A program made the position numbers and the translations under genes. The notes beneath the pieces are model-generated. The model ran no database searches. It worked only from the letters and a program-made list of their open reading frames with translations, and had not been told where the DNA came from. A DNA stretch of 64,000 bases from Hyphomicrobiales bacterium (GTDB lineage: Bacteria > Pseudomonadota > Alphaproteobacteria > Rhizobiales > Beijerinckiaceae): the NCBI GenBank assembly GCA_027484655.1, contig JAIXSM010000028.1, positions 1-64,000 of the forward strand. Direction: 5' to 3'. Positions 25,124 to 33,074 of the stretch are shown here, one piece after another; within the stretch, counting starts at the first letter, position 1, and each line of letters begins with the position of its first letter.

Positions 25124-26356
25124 TCAGGCGGCGAGATCGTCGAGGGTGATGGAGTCTGCGCGGCGCTGCATGGTCAACATCGCGCTGCGGCGCAGGAAGT
25201 CGCGCGCCTTTTCAGGATCCGCCGCGGTTTTGCGAAGCGCGTCGAAGTTGCGCTCGCGCTCTGCGGGCTCTTTCGCTTCAAGGCGCTTTTTGTTGGCGAT
25301 GGATTGCTCCTGCACGAACTCAATGGAGACTGTGCGACGCTGGAGCGAGTAGAGATCCAGCAGCGCCTCCGGCGCATTGTCCATCAGCACACTGGCGAGC
25401 TTCTCGGAAAGATTGGCGGCGTCCTGCAAACCGCCATTGAGGCCCATGCCGCCGATGGAGTTGTTGACGTGCGCCGAGTCACCAGCGAGCAGCACCCGCC
25501 CCTTGCGGAAGGTCGCAGCGACGCGCTGATGTGTCGTGTACAGATTGCGATGCACGATGTCGTAGGGCTTCGCTTGCGGGAAGAAGCGCTGTAGCCGCGC
25601 CTGCACCACCTCATCGCCCAGCAGATCGGCCTCAACTGCGCTCGCGTCCGCCGGGAACACGGTGCGCCACAGGCCAGGCGGGCCGTCAGCGGCAACCTTG
25701 AAGCAATTGCACCACTCGTCCGGGTCCGCAAAGTAGCTGCGGTAGCAATAGCCCAGCTCCTTCTCAAAATCGAACGGCGTGGTGAGCACAAGGAAGCGCT
25801 CAGGCCACGTGAAGCCTTCGAAGGGAATTTCGGACTGCTTGCGCACGGTGCTGCGGCCGCCGTCGGCCCCAATCAGGTAGGCGCCGGTAAAGGCTTTCTC
25901 ACCGGCGGGCGTCTTCACTCGCGCCGTCACCCGCGACGAATCCTGATCGAGCGAAACGATCGCGTGCTCCATCAGGATTTCAACGTTCGGCATCGTCGCA
26001 AGGCGGTCCAGCATAATGCGCGAGGTCTTGAACTGCTCGCACTGGATCACAGTCGGATACGGCGTTTCGCCGGCGAGAATCTTGTGGTCGAACTCGGCCA
26101 CGAGTTTTCCGGAAGGCCTGTCCCAGAACTGGAACGTGGGCGCGACGAGCCCCGTCTTCTCCATGTCGTCAACAAGCCCGGCGGCGCCAAGCACTTCCAG
26201 CGTCGCGGGGTGCGTGGTGGCTGCGCGCGGATCATCAAGAAACCGCGGACCCGATTCAAACAGCGTGACCGGCACGCCCGCACGGCCCAGCAGAAGGGCG
26301 CAGAACAATCCGACCGGGCCACCGCCTGCGATCAGAACAGTGCGATCTTTCTGCAT
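25124..26356 (-). CDS. FAD-dependent aromatic hydroxylase (UbiH/PHBH family), copy 2
   Basis: 410 residues. Seen: LIAGGGPVGLFCALLLGRAG at the start, IGADGGRSTVRKQSEIPF (DG motif) and VLLAGDSAHVNNSIGGMGLN (GD motif). It aligns along its length with the protein at 22706-23914, sharing the RFLVLTT/S and WRTVFPA segments, so the two arose by duplication. It is a class A flavin monooxygenase. It is the first enzyme gene after the GntR regulator (25 bp gap) and is therefore a candidate for the entry hydroxylation. Confidence 0.93.
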   Translation of the reverse strand: MQKDRTVLIAGGGPVGLFCALLLGRAGVPVTLFESGPRFLDDPRAATTHPATLEVLGAAGLVDDMEKTGLVAPTFQFWDRPSGKLVAEFDHKILAGETPYPTVIQCEQFKTSRIMLDRLATMPNVEILMEHAIVSLDQDSSRVTARVKTPAGEKAFTGAYLIGADGGRSTVRKQSEIPFEGFTWPERFLVLTTPFDFEKELGYCYRSYFADPDEWCNCFKVAADGPPGLWRTVFPADASAVEADLLGDEVVQARLQRFFPQAKPYDIVHRNLYTTHQRVAATFRKGRVLLAGDSAHVNNSIGGMGLNGGLQDAANLSEKLASVLMDNAPEALLDLYSLQRRTVSIEFVQEQSIANKKRLEAKEPAERERNFDALRKTAADPEKARDFLRRSAMLTMQRRADSITLDDLAA

Positions 26357-26381
26357 TTTTTACCAACTCCTGTGTGTACGT

Positions 26382-27056
26382 TCACGCGTTTTGACGAAGA
26401 TGATTGCGGAATGACTCGATATGCGCGCCCATGGCGAGGCCGGCTGCTTCCGGATCCCGCCGTGCGATAGCGTCCTTGATAGCCACATGCTCTTCATGCA
26501 CGAGGCGGTTGCGCCCCGGCGAGTTGAGCGAGACGAACCACACGCGCAACGAACGGTCGTGCAGCTTGGAAAGAATGTCGGCCAGAACTGCATTTCGCGA
26601 GGCCCGCGCAATCGCGCCATGGAAGTCACGGTCCAGCCGCATGAGGCTTTCTGGAGCAACCGACTTCAGCGCGTCCTCGGCGTCACGCAACACTTGCTCA
26701 AGCCGTTCGACGTCGTGCGCGTCCGCGCGCTGCGCCGCAAGGCGAACTCCCAGAACTTCATTGGCCGAACGCGCCTCAACGATCTGCATGATTTCATCGA
26801 AACTCATGGGCTTCACGATGGCGCCCTTGCGCGGAATGACGTCAACCAGTCCTTCCACGCAGAGCCGGTCGATAGCCTGATGCACGGGCGTGCGGCCATA
26901 GCCCGTCATGGCGCAGATCGACGCCTCGTTGATGTACTCGCCCGGCTTGAGTGCGCAGGTGATGATGCGCGCCTTGATGTCGTCATAGGCCAGATCCCGC
27001 AGCGGTCGAGCTGCGCCACTGGCCCCTGAGACTGAAGGACGCGTTTCGTGCGTCAT
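26382..27056 (-). CDS. GntR-family regulator with FCD domain (FadR/VanR subfamily)
   Basis: 224 residues. The winged helix covers about 20-90: YDDIKARIITCALKPGEYIN and MTGYGRTPVHQAIDRLCVEG. The FCD ligand domain follows, with LDRDFHGAIARAS, a second His in HEEHVAI and GAHIESF near the end. This Asp-His-His-His set binds a metal that anchors a carboxylate effector. The ATG overlaps the stop of the DUF2848 gene (ATGA). As the second gene of the operon it is likely an autoregulated repressor released by a pathway carboxylate. A palindrome at 27756-27769 is a possible operator. Confidence 0.93.
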   Translation of the reverse strand: MTHETRPSVSGASGAARPLRDLAYDDIKARIITCALKPGEYINEASICAMTGYGRTPVHQAIDRLCVEGLVDVIPRKGAIVKPMSFDEIMQIVEARSANEVLGVRLAAQRADAHDVERLEQVLRDAEDALKSVAPESLMRLDRDFHGAIARASRNAVLADILSKLHDRSLRVWFVSLNSPGRNRLVHEEHVAIKDAIARRDPEAAGLAMGAHIESFRNHLRQNA

Positions 27057-27739
27057 GACACGATGGGCAATTCTTCGACACCGTAAGCGAACGTGATCGC
27101 GCGTCCCAGACGCGCGTCCTCAAGCTCGCCCTCGAAACGGCTGCTCGGGCGAATGCCGCCAATGGCCGCGAACGTGCCGCAGAACATCAGCGTTCCCTCA
27201 GGCAGACCGCCGGGAGCAAAACCCGCCACAAGCTGGCGCGGGCTTAACATGCCCGATGTCTTGCCCTGCTGATACGCGATGCGCCCGTCGCTTTCGGCAA
27301 TGAAGGAGCGCATGGCGATGTCGTCCCAATGGGCTTCGACATCAGCAAAGCGCCAGAACGTGCGGGCGATGGGCTTGTCGCACATCTGCTTTGAGACCGT
27401 TACGTCGAAGGTCTCCGCGTGGCGGTCGGTGTGGTCGGAGCCGAGCCCCACCCACAGCTCGCCTTTCCATTGCGCGAGCACGAACTCAACCTCGCCGCTG
27501 GAGGCTGCGCCCGACACCTGGATTGAGGGCGCGGTGGTGATGCGGTTGGCGGCCACGCGGTAGTAAACCGGCGTGGTGGACGGCCGCTTCACCCCAAGCT
27601 CCTCCAGTTCGCGAATGTGCTTTTCGACGGCTGCACGATCACGCCCGGTCCAGCCGGCGATGACAAGCTGGGCCACGGGGGCGCGGTACTGCTCTTCGCC
27701 TGCCGCCGATACGAGCGTCACATCCACAAAATGCGTCAC
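27053..27739 (-). CDS. DUF2848 family protein
   Basis: 228 residues. Recognised by the WVGLGSDHTDRHAET and QMCDKPIARTFWRF segments, the signature of DUF2848, a conserved proteobacterial family often next to catabolic genes. Late motifs LMFCGTFAAIGGIRPS and a FEGELEDARLGR stretch resemble the fumarylacetoacetate hydrolase-type fold in which 2-hydroxy-acid hydrolases fall, but that link is only suggestive. It heads the GntR-controlled operon and is translationally coupled to the regulator. Reaction unknown. Confidence 0.83.
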   Translation of the reverse strand: MTHFVDVTLVSAAGEEQYRAPVAQLVIAGWTGRDRAAVEKHIRELEELGVKRPSTTPVYYRVAANRITTAPSIQVSGAASSGEVEFVLAQWKGELWVGLGSDHTDRHAETFDVTVSKQMCDKPIARTFWRFADVEAHWDDIAMRSFIAESDGRIAYQQGKTSGMLSPRQLVAGFAPGGLPEGTLMFCGTFAAIGGIRPSSRFEGELEDARLGRAITFAYGVEELPIVS

Positions 27740-27755
27740 GGGATCCTCCAGTGCT

Positions 27756-27769
27756 CGTGAAATATCACG
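27756..27769. promoter_or_regulatory. candidate operator palindrome upstream of the GntR operon
   Basis: The inverted repeat CGTGA-AATA-TCACG stands 17 bp upstream of the first gene of the operon (start 27739). Its position fits a promoter-proximal GntR repressor site. No second copy was noticed in the window. Confidence 0.4.
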
Positions 27770-27888
27770 CTGCGCCTAGGGCGGCAACACGCGCCAGCCG
27801 CGCCCATCGGACGCAGAAGCCTGCTCCGATCCCGTTGAGGGCGGCTGGCTTTCGCCTCGCGGTCGCAAGGGGCGCCCTGCGGCTGTCC

Positions 27889-28425
27889 TTATGGCTCCTG
27901 CGCGTCGATGAGGACGAAGGCGATACGGCAAGCCTCCGTGCCGCGGTTTACCCACGCGTGGTTCGTGCCCTGCTGGATCAGCACGTCGCCGGCCTTCAGA
28001 TGCACCTCGCTGTCGTCGAGCAGCATATCGATCTCGCCCTGCAAGATGATCGCGTAGTCGATGGTTCGCGTCGCGTGCATCATCGGGTGGCGCGGCGGCA
28101 TGTGCCGTTTGGGGGTCGAGTCGCCATGCTGGGAGGCGTGGTAGTCGAGGGGCAACGCCTCCACGTCCGGCGTGATGGGCGGAATATCGACGATACGCAG
28201 GATCGACCCGCCCGGCGGCGGCGCGACGCCGATTTCAACGGCTGCGCGATCCACGGGCTCATTGATCCGGGCGGGGGTCTCGTTCGTCACCCAGAGAAGT
28301 CGCGACGTGGTGCCCCGCTGCGGTCGCACGCGCTTGTGCGGGTTGTCGCCATCAAACAGCGCGACGGCTTTTCCTTCCTCGTTCACATACGTGACGACGC
28401 GACGGATCTCCTCGCTCAGTGGCAT
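27889..28425 (-). CDS. cupin-domain protein
   Basis: 178 residues. The C-terminal half has HATRTIDYAIILQGEIDMLL and LKAGDVLIQQGTNHAWVNRG, a classical cupin pair of motifs, although the first His pair is replaced by DYA and only the His of TNHAW is obvious. Metal binding is therefore uncertain. The N-terminal part (RRVVTYVNEEGKAVALFDG) matches small cupins found next to aromatic degradation genes. It is divergent from a Bug gene 148 bp away and points into the GntR operon, 149 bp before its first gene, so it could belong to the same pathway. Confidence 0.85.
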   Translation of the reverse strand: MPLSEEIRRVVTYVNEEGKAVALFDGDNPHKRVRPQRGTTSRLLWVTNETPARINEPVDRAAVEIGVAPPPGGSILRIVDIPPITPDVEALPLDYHASQHGDSTPKRHMPPRHPMMHATRTIDYAIILQGEIDMLLDDSEVHLKAGDVLIQQGTNHAWVNRGTEACRIAFVLIDAQEP

Positions 28426-28573
28426 GTGGTCTCCTCCCGTTCTGGTTGCTCAACGACTACGAGGGGTGCGAATCCCTGTCAAACGACGCGCAACGCCCGC
28501 TTGCGGCCATGCGCCGGCGGGCGATAGGGTGCCCGCAAACGGCGCGAGGCGTCGGACTATGGTGGAGGGAAAC

Positions 28574-29593
28574 ATGACCCGAGGCTTGCGATTGGGGGCG
28601 TTCGCCCTTGCGTTCGGCGCCATGACCGGCGCGCACGCGCAGGACAGCGCGGATTTCTACAAGGGAAAGACGATCACGGTCGTCGTGGGCATCGAGCAGG
28701 GCACCGGGTTCGATCTCTACGGCCGCGCGCTCGCCCGCCACATGCCGCGCCATCTGCCCGGCGCGCCGACGATGATCGTCTCGAACATGCCCGGCGCCAG
28801 CGGTCTCATTGCCTTCAACTGGCTGGCCAACGTGGCGCCGAAGGATGGCACGGTGTTCGCGACAGCCTCATTCTCTGTGCCTTTCGAGCCGATGTTTGGC
28901 AACGAGGCGGCGCGGTTCAAGGGCCCGCAGTTCGGCTGGGTCGGCAACATGGATTCAGGCGTCAGCGTCTGCGTCGCGCGACCGGATTCCGGCGTCACCC
29001 AGTGGACGGACGTGTTCCAGAAAGAACTCACCGTAGGGGCCGCCGGGCGGGCCGGTCCCATCAGCCAGGCGCCGCGCGCGCTCATGGAGCTGAGCGGCGC
29101 GAAACTGAAGCTCATCGAAGGTTATGTGGGCACCGCGAGCGTGAAGCTCGCCATCGAGCGGGGCGAGTTGCAGGGCATCTGCGGCATCTCGCTGTCCACG
29201 GTGCGCTCGCAATGGAGCGACGTGCTGCAATCGGGCCTCGTGAAAATGATGCTCCAGCTCGGGCCCAAGGCCGACCCGGAATTGAAGGGCGTGCCGCACG
29301 TGTTCGAGTTCGCGCGCGGCGACGAGGAACGCCAGGTCTACAACCTGATCTTCGGCCCGCAGGGGCTTGGCCGCTCCTTCGCCGCGCCGCCAGGCACTCC
29401 GGCGGACCGTTTGAAGGTGCTCCGCGACGCGTTCACCGCCACCATGAAAGATCCGCGTTTCCTGGAGGACGCCGAGAAGGCGAAACTCGACATCGCCCCG
29501 CAGACCGGCGAGGAGGTGCAGGCGTTCGTGGAGGCGCTCTACGCATCGCCGCCGGATGTGATCGCACGGGCGCGCAAGGTGCTCGGGCGCTGA
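28574..29593 (+). CDS. Bug-family solute-binding receptor, FYKG subgroup
   Basis: 339 residues from the ATG at 28574 (GTGGAGGG before it). The signal peptide ends at GAHAQ, then comes DSADFYKGKTITVVVGIEQGTGFD, the subgroup start. RHMPRHLPGAP and NMPGASGLIAFNWL follow, and GYVGTASVKLAIERGELQG marks the hinge. It is the last gene of the catabolic region. Its stop is 3 bp from the stop of tspO, the first gene of the photosynthesis cluster. Ligand unknown. Confidence 0.92.
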   Translation: MTRGLRLGAFALAFGAMTGAHAQDSADFYKGKTITVVVGIEQGTGFDLYGRALARHMPRHLPGAPTMIVSNMPGASGLIAFNWLANVAPKDGTVFATASFSVPFEPMFGNEAARFKGPQFGWVGNMDSGVSVCVARPDSGVTQWTDVFQKELTVGAAGRAGPISQAPRALMELSGAKLKLIEGYVGTASVKLAIERGELQGICGISLSTVRSQWSDVLQSGLVKMMLQLGPKADPELKGVPHVFEFARGDEERQVYNLIFGPQGLGRSFAAPPGTPADRLKVLRDAFTATMKDPRFLEDAEKAKLDIAPQTGEEVQAFVEALYASPPDVIARARKVLGR

Positions 29594-29596
29594 CGA

Positions 29597-30073
29597 TCAG
29601 CCGGGCGCGGGAACCCGCCGGTTCCTGCGCCAGATCTCCGCATTGAGGATACCGGCGAACGTCGCCCACGCGAGGTAAGGCGCGATCAACGCGCCTGCGA
29701 GGGGGCTCACGGCCCAGAACGCCAGCAGGAGAGCCAGCGTCGAGACCCACAGGGCGCCGATCTCCGCCAGCGCCCAGCCAATCCGGCGCAAACCAAAAAA
29801 CACGGCCGACCATGCGGCGTTGAGCGCGAGATTCACAGCATACAGAGCCATGGCGACGCCCGTGAGCGAATCGCCGGAGCGCCAGACAAGCCAGGCGGAC
29901 ACCGCCAGCAGAATGTAAAGCACCGTCCACACCGGCCCAAACAGCCAGTCGGGCGGCTGCCAGGATGGCTTGGCGATGCTGCGGTACCACTCTCCGGGCC
30001 TGAAAAACGCGCCCGAGAGGGCTGTAACGAAGGCCGATGCAAGAAAAAACAGAAAACTGATCGCGGCGTCCAT
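29597..30073 (-). CDS. tspO: TspO/MBR-family tryptophan-rich sensory protein
   Basis: 158 residues from the ATG at 30073 (GGAG upstream). Five hydrophobic helices and the family-typical WYRSIAKPSWQPPDWLFGPVW segment (30-49) are present, as are NLALNAAWSAVFFGLRR and YLAWATFAGILN. TspO (CrtK) sits in the outer membrane of Rhodobacter, binds porphyrins and tempers photosynthesis gene expression under oxygen. Here it is at the left end of the cluster, divergent from bchI with a 100-bp shared control region. No crt operon is adjacent. Confidence 0.95.
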   Translation of the reverse strand: MDAAISFLFFLASAFVTALSGAFFRPGEWYRSIAKPSWQPPDWLFGPVWTVLYILLAVSAWLVWRSGDSLTGVAMALYAVNLALNAAWSAVFFGLRRIGWALAEIGALWVSTLALLLAFWAVSPLAGALIAPYLAWATFAGILNAEIWRRNRRVPAPG

Positions 30074-30114
30074 AGGTGGCGCTCCAAAGAGAGGCGGCGC
30101 TGAGCAATTGATTT

Positions 30115-30151
30115 TTGCCGCCCGATCAGCCAACTCTACACTTTCAAGTGT
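30115..30151 (+). promoter_or_regulatory. candidate bchI promoter with an overlapping palindrome
   Basis: TTGCCG (30115-30120), a 16-bp spacer and TACACT (30137-30142) precede bchI. The perfect palindrome ACACTT-TC-AAGTGT at 30138-30151 overlaps the -10, an ideal place for a repressor. It does not match the TGT-N12-ACA PpsR consensus. Confidence 0.4.
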
Positions 30152-30173
30152 CAAGAAACGAGGTCGCTCGCCC

Positions 30174-31208
30174 ATGAAAGCGGTGTATCCTTTCGCGGCG
30201 ATCGTCGGCCAGGACGATCTGAAGCTCGCGCTTCTGATCGCCGCGGTCGACCAGGGGGTCGGAGGCGTGCTTGTGTTCGGCGACCGGGGCACGGGCAAGT
30301 CCACGGCTGTGCGCGCGCTGGCGGATCTCCTGCCAAAGCGCCCCGTGGTCGAAGGATGCGCCTTCAACTGCGCGCCGAAAAACCCCGCCGGCCTGTGCGG
30401 GCGCTGCGCGCCGGCCGCGAAAACCGCCCGTTCCGCCGCCCTGAAAACGCGCCAGGCGCCCATGCCGGTGGTGGACCTGCCGCTGGGCGCCACCGAGGAC
30501 CGCGTTGTGGGCGCGCTCGACATCGAACGCGCGCTTACGACCGGCGAAAAAGCGTTTGAGCCCGGACTTCTGGCCCGCGCGCACGGGGGCTTTCTCTACA
30601 TCGACGAGGTGAACCTGCTGGAGGATCATCTGGTTGACCTGCTTCTGGACGTGACCGCCTCGGGACTCAACGTGGTGGAGCGCGAGGGCCTGAGCGTGCG
30701 CCACCCGGCGCGGTTCGTTCTAGTGGGCAGCGGCAATCCGGAAGAAGGCGAGTTGCGCCCGCAGCTTCTCGACCGGTTCGGCCTCAGCGTCGACGTGAAG
30801 ACCCCGACTGACGCGCCAACCCGCATCGAGGTGGTGCGCCGTCGCGATGCGTTCGACCGCGACGCAGACGAGTTCACCCAGCGCTGGAGCCGGGAGAACA
30901 TGAAGATTCGCAAGCGCGTGGCCGCCGCGCGGGACGCGATCGCCAGCGTGGACACGCCGCCCGCCGCCATCGAGCGCGCGGTCGAGATCTGCATGGCGGT
31001 GGGCTCGGACGGCCTGCGTGGCGAACTCACCCTGATCCGCGCCGCGCGCGCCGCCGCCGCGCTCGAAGGCGACGAGGCGGTGGCCGACAAGCACCTGCGC
31101 AAGGTCGCGCCGTTCGCGCTGCGCCATCGGCTGCGTCGCAACGTGCTCGACGAGGTGGACTCCGGCGTGCGGGTGGAGCGGGCGCTCGCGGGCGTCTTCG
31201 GCGCATGA
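30174..31208 (+). CDS. bchI: Mg-chelatase ATPase subunit BchI
   Basis: 344 residues. Seen: AAA+ Walker A GDRGTGKST (36-44), the cysteine-rich insert GCAFNCAPKNPAGLCGRC (61-78) and Walker B GGFLYIDEVNLL with Asp144-Glu145. VLVGSGNPEEGELRPQLLDR covers sensor 1 and the arginine finger region. BchI forms the ATP-driven ring that, with BchD, drives BchH to insert Mg2+ into protoporphyrin IX, the committed step to bacteriochlorophyll. Its stop overlaps the bchD start (ATGA). A candidate promoter lies just upstream. Confidence 0.98.
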   Translation: MKAVYPFAAIVGQDDLKLALLIAAVDQGVGGVLVFGDRGTGKSTAVRALADLLPKRPVVEGCAFNCAPKNPAGLCGRCAPAAKTARSAALKTRQAPMPVVDLPLGATEDRVVGALDIERALTTGEKAFEPGLLARAHGGFLYIDEVNLLEDHLVDLLLDVTASGLNVVEREGLSVRHPARFVLVGSGNPEEGELRPQLLDRFGLSVDVKTPTDAPTRIEVVRRRDAFDRDADEFTQRWSRENMKIRKRVAAARDAIASVDTPPAAIERAVEICMAVGSDGLRGELTLIRAARAAAALEGDEAVADKHLRKVAPFALRHRLRRNVLDEVDSGVRVERALAGVFGA

Positions 31209-32968
31209 GCCTTGCCCGCGCCGCGGCGCTGTTCGCCATCGATCCCGCCGGCCTTGGCGGCTTGCTGGTGCGCGGTCGCGCGAGCCCGGCGCGGGAGGCG
31301 TTCATCGCGTTCGCGCTGGGGCTCCTGCCCGACGGCGCGCCCGTGCGCCGCGTCCCGGTGTCCATCAGCGACGACCGGCTGCTGGGCGGGCTGGACCTCG
31401 CCGGCACGTTGCAGGCCGGCCGCCCGGTGCTGACGCGCGGCGTTCTTGCGGAAGCGGATGGGGGCGCCCTTGTGCTGCCCATGGCCGAGCGCCAGGCGCC
31501 GGAAACCATCGCGCGCATCGCAGCCGCCATGGACGTTGGCGCGGTCGTTGCGGCGCGCGAGGCGGCGGATGTGTTTCAGCCCGCACGTTTCGGCGTGCTG
31601 GCGCTGGACGAAAGCATTGAGGATGAACACGTTCACCCGGCGCTCACCGATCGCGTCGGCCTGCATGTCGCGTGCGAGGAGTTTGACTCACCCGCCGAGA
31701 CCGACCGCTTGCGCGATGCGGTGGCTGCTGCGCGGGCTCGCCTCGCACTGGTTGCGGTTCCGGATAACCTGTTGAGCGAACTGGTAATCGCCGCTGAAGC
31801 CTTCGGCCTTGATTCCGCGCGCCCTGCCCTGCTGGCGGTGCGGGTCGCCCGCGCCAACGCGGCGCTGGACGGGCGCAGCGAGGCTGTTGCCGACGACGCG
31901 AAGATCGCGGCTGCTCTCGTGCTGGCGCCGCGCGCGCTGCGCCTGCCTCCCGCCGAGCAAGCCCCTGAAGAGGAACAGCAAACGCCATCCGAGGAGCCGC
32001 AGCCGCCACCGGACGCAGGCGACCAGAACACGGCCGATGCGAGCGCGCAGCCAGAAGGCGAGGAGCGTTCGCTCGATGACATGCGCGAGGTTGTGCTCGA
32101 CGCCGTGCGCGCCGCCATCCCCCAGGACTTGCTTGCGAAAATCGCCGAAGGGCTGCTCAACCGCCGCGCCGGAGGGCCGCAGGGCAAGGGCGCGAACGGC
32201 GCCCGCTCCAGGCAGCGCGGCCGGCCCGCCGGCGCCCGGGCGGGCGAGTTGCGCAGCGGCGCACGGCTCGCCCTGCTCGATACGTTGCGCGCGGCGGCGC
32301 CATGGCAGGCGGTGCGCCGCAAGGAGCGGGCGCTGCGCGGGCGCACGGATGACGCGCCGCCGATTCTCGTGCGGCAAGAGGACTTTCGCATCCGCGTGCA
32401 CAAGCCGCGCGCGCTCGTCGCGACCATTTTTGTGGTCGATGCATCCGGCTCCGCAGCGCTGCACCGGCTGGCGGAAGCCAAAGGCGCGGTGCTGGCGCTT
32501 CTCGCCCAGTGCTACGTGCGCCGGGACGAGGTTGGCCTCATCGCATTCCGCGGAACCGCCGCCGAGCTGCTGCTCGCCCCCACGCGGTCGCTGACGCGCG
32601 TGCGCCGGCAGTTGGCGCAATTGCCAGGCGGAGGCGGCACGCCGCTGGCGTCGGGCATCGCCCTTGCGCGTGAAACCGCTGTGCAGACTGCGAAAAAAGG
32701 CGCGCGGCCGGTGCTGGTGTTCCTCACCGACGGCGCCGCGAACGTCGGGCTGAACGGCATGGGCGGTCGCGCGGGCGCCGACGCGGATGTGGAGCGCGCG
32801 TCCAAAACACTGAAGGCGCTCGGGTTTTCGTCGATGGTTGTGGACACGTCCGCCCGGCCGGGGCCGCAGGCGCGCAAGCTCGCCGAACGGCTCGGCGCCC
32901 GCTACATGCCGCTACCGCTCGCGGACGCTGCGCGTCTGGCCAACGCGGTGCGCGCACACGCGGGCTAG
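31205..32968 (+). CDS. bchD: Mg-chelatase subunit BchD
   Basis: 587 residues. The N-terminal AAA+-like half (1-245) resembles BchI but has no Walker A, as usual in BchD. An acidic, proline-rich linker covers about 248-288. The C-terminal von Willebrand A domain carries the MIDAS sequence DASGS (412-416) and later FLTDGAANVG. BchD bridges BchI and BchH through this integrin-like domain. It is coupled to bchI by overlap. bchO, which often follows bchD in purple bacteria, is missing; an intergenic repeat comes next. Confidence 0.97.
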   Translation: MSLARAAALFAIDPAGLGGLLVRGRASPAREAFIAFALGLLPDGAPVRRVPVSISDDRLLGGLDLAGTLQAGRPVLTRGVLAEADGGALVLPMAERQAPETIARIAAAMDVGAVVAAREAADVFQPARFGVLALDESIEDEHVHPALTDRVGLHVACEEFDSPAETDRLRDAVAAARARLALVAVPDNLLSELVIAAEAFGLDSARPALLAVRVARANAALDGRSEAVADDAKIAAALVLAPRALRLPPAEQAPEEEQQTPSEEPQPPPDAGDQNTADASAQPEGEERSLDDMREVVLDAVRAAIPQDLLAKIAEGLLNRRAGGPQGKGANGARSRQRGRPAGARAGELRSGARLALLDTLRAAAPWQAVRRKERALRGRTDDAPPILVRQEDFRIRVHKPRALVATIFVVDASGSAALHRLAEAKGAVLALLAQCYVRRDEVGLIAFRGTAAELLLAPTRSLTRVRRQLAQLPGGGGTPLASGIALARETAVQTAKKGARPVLVFLTDGAANVGLNGMGGRAGADADVERASKTLKALGFSSMVVDTSARPGPQARKLAERLGARYMPLPLADAARLANAVRAHAG

Positions 32969-33063
32969 AGCGGACGACCTGATTGCATCAGGTCGTCCGC
33001 TCTAGCTTATTGTTTTTACGCATTTTCTTACGTCCAACCGGCATCCACTTGGACGGAAAATGC
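32965..33063. repeat. intergenic palindromic repeat element after bchD
   Basis: Two large inverted repeats are seen. A 19-bp perfect stem (32965-32983 with 32987-33005, loop TGC) starts at the bchD stop codon. A second palindrome at 33020-33063 pairs GCATTTTC with GAAAATGC and CGTCCAA with TTGGACG. The arrangement (GCATTTTC...CCACTT...GAAAATGC) is that of dispersed repeats common between Hyphomicrobiales genes. As a hairpin followed by TTATTGTTTTT it may also terminate bchID transcription and, on the other strand, the long bchF operon. Confidence 0.7.
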
Positions 33064-33074
33064 TTTAGCGCATT

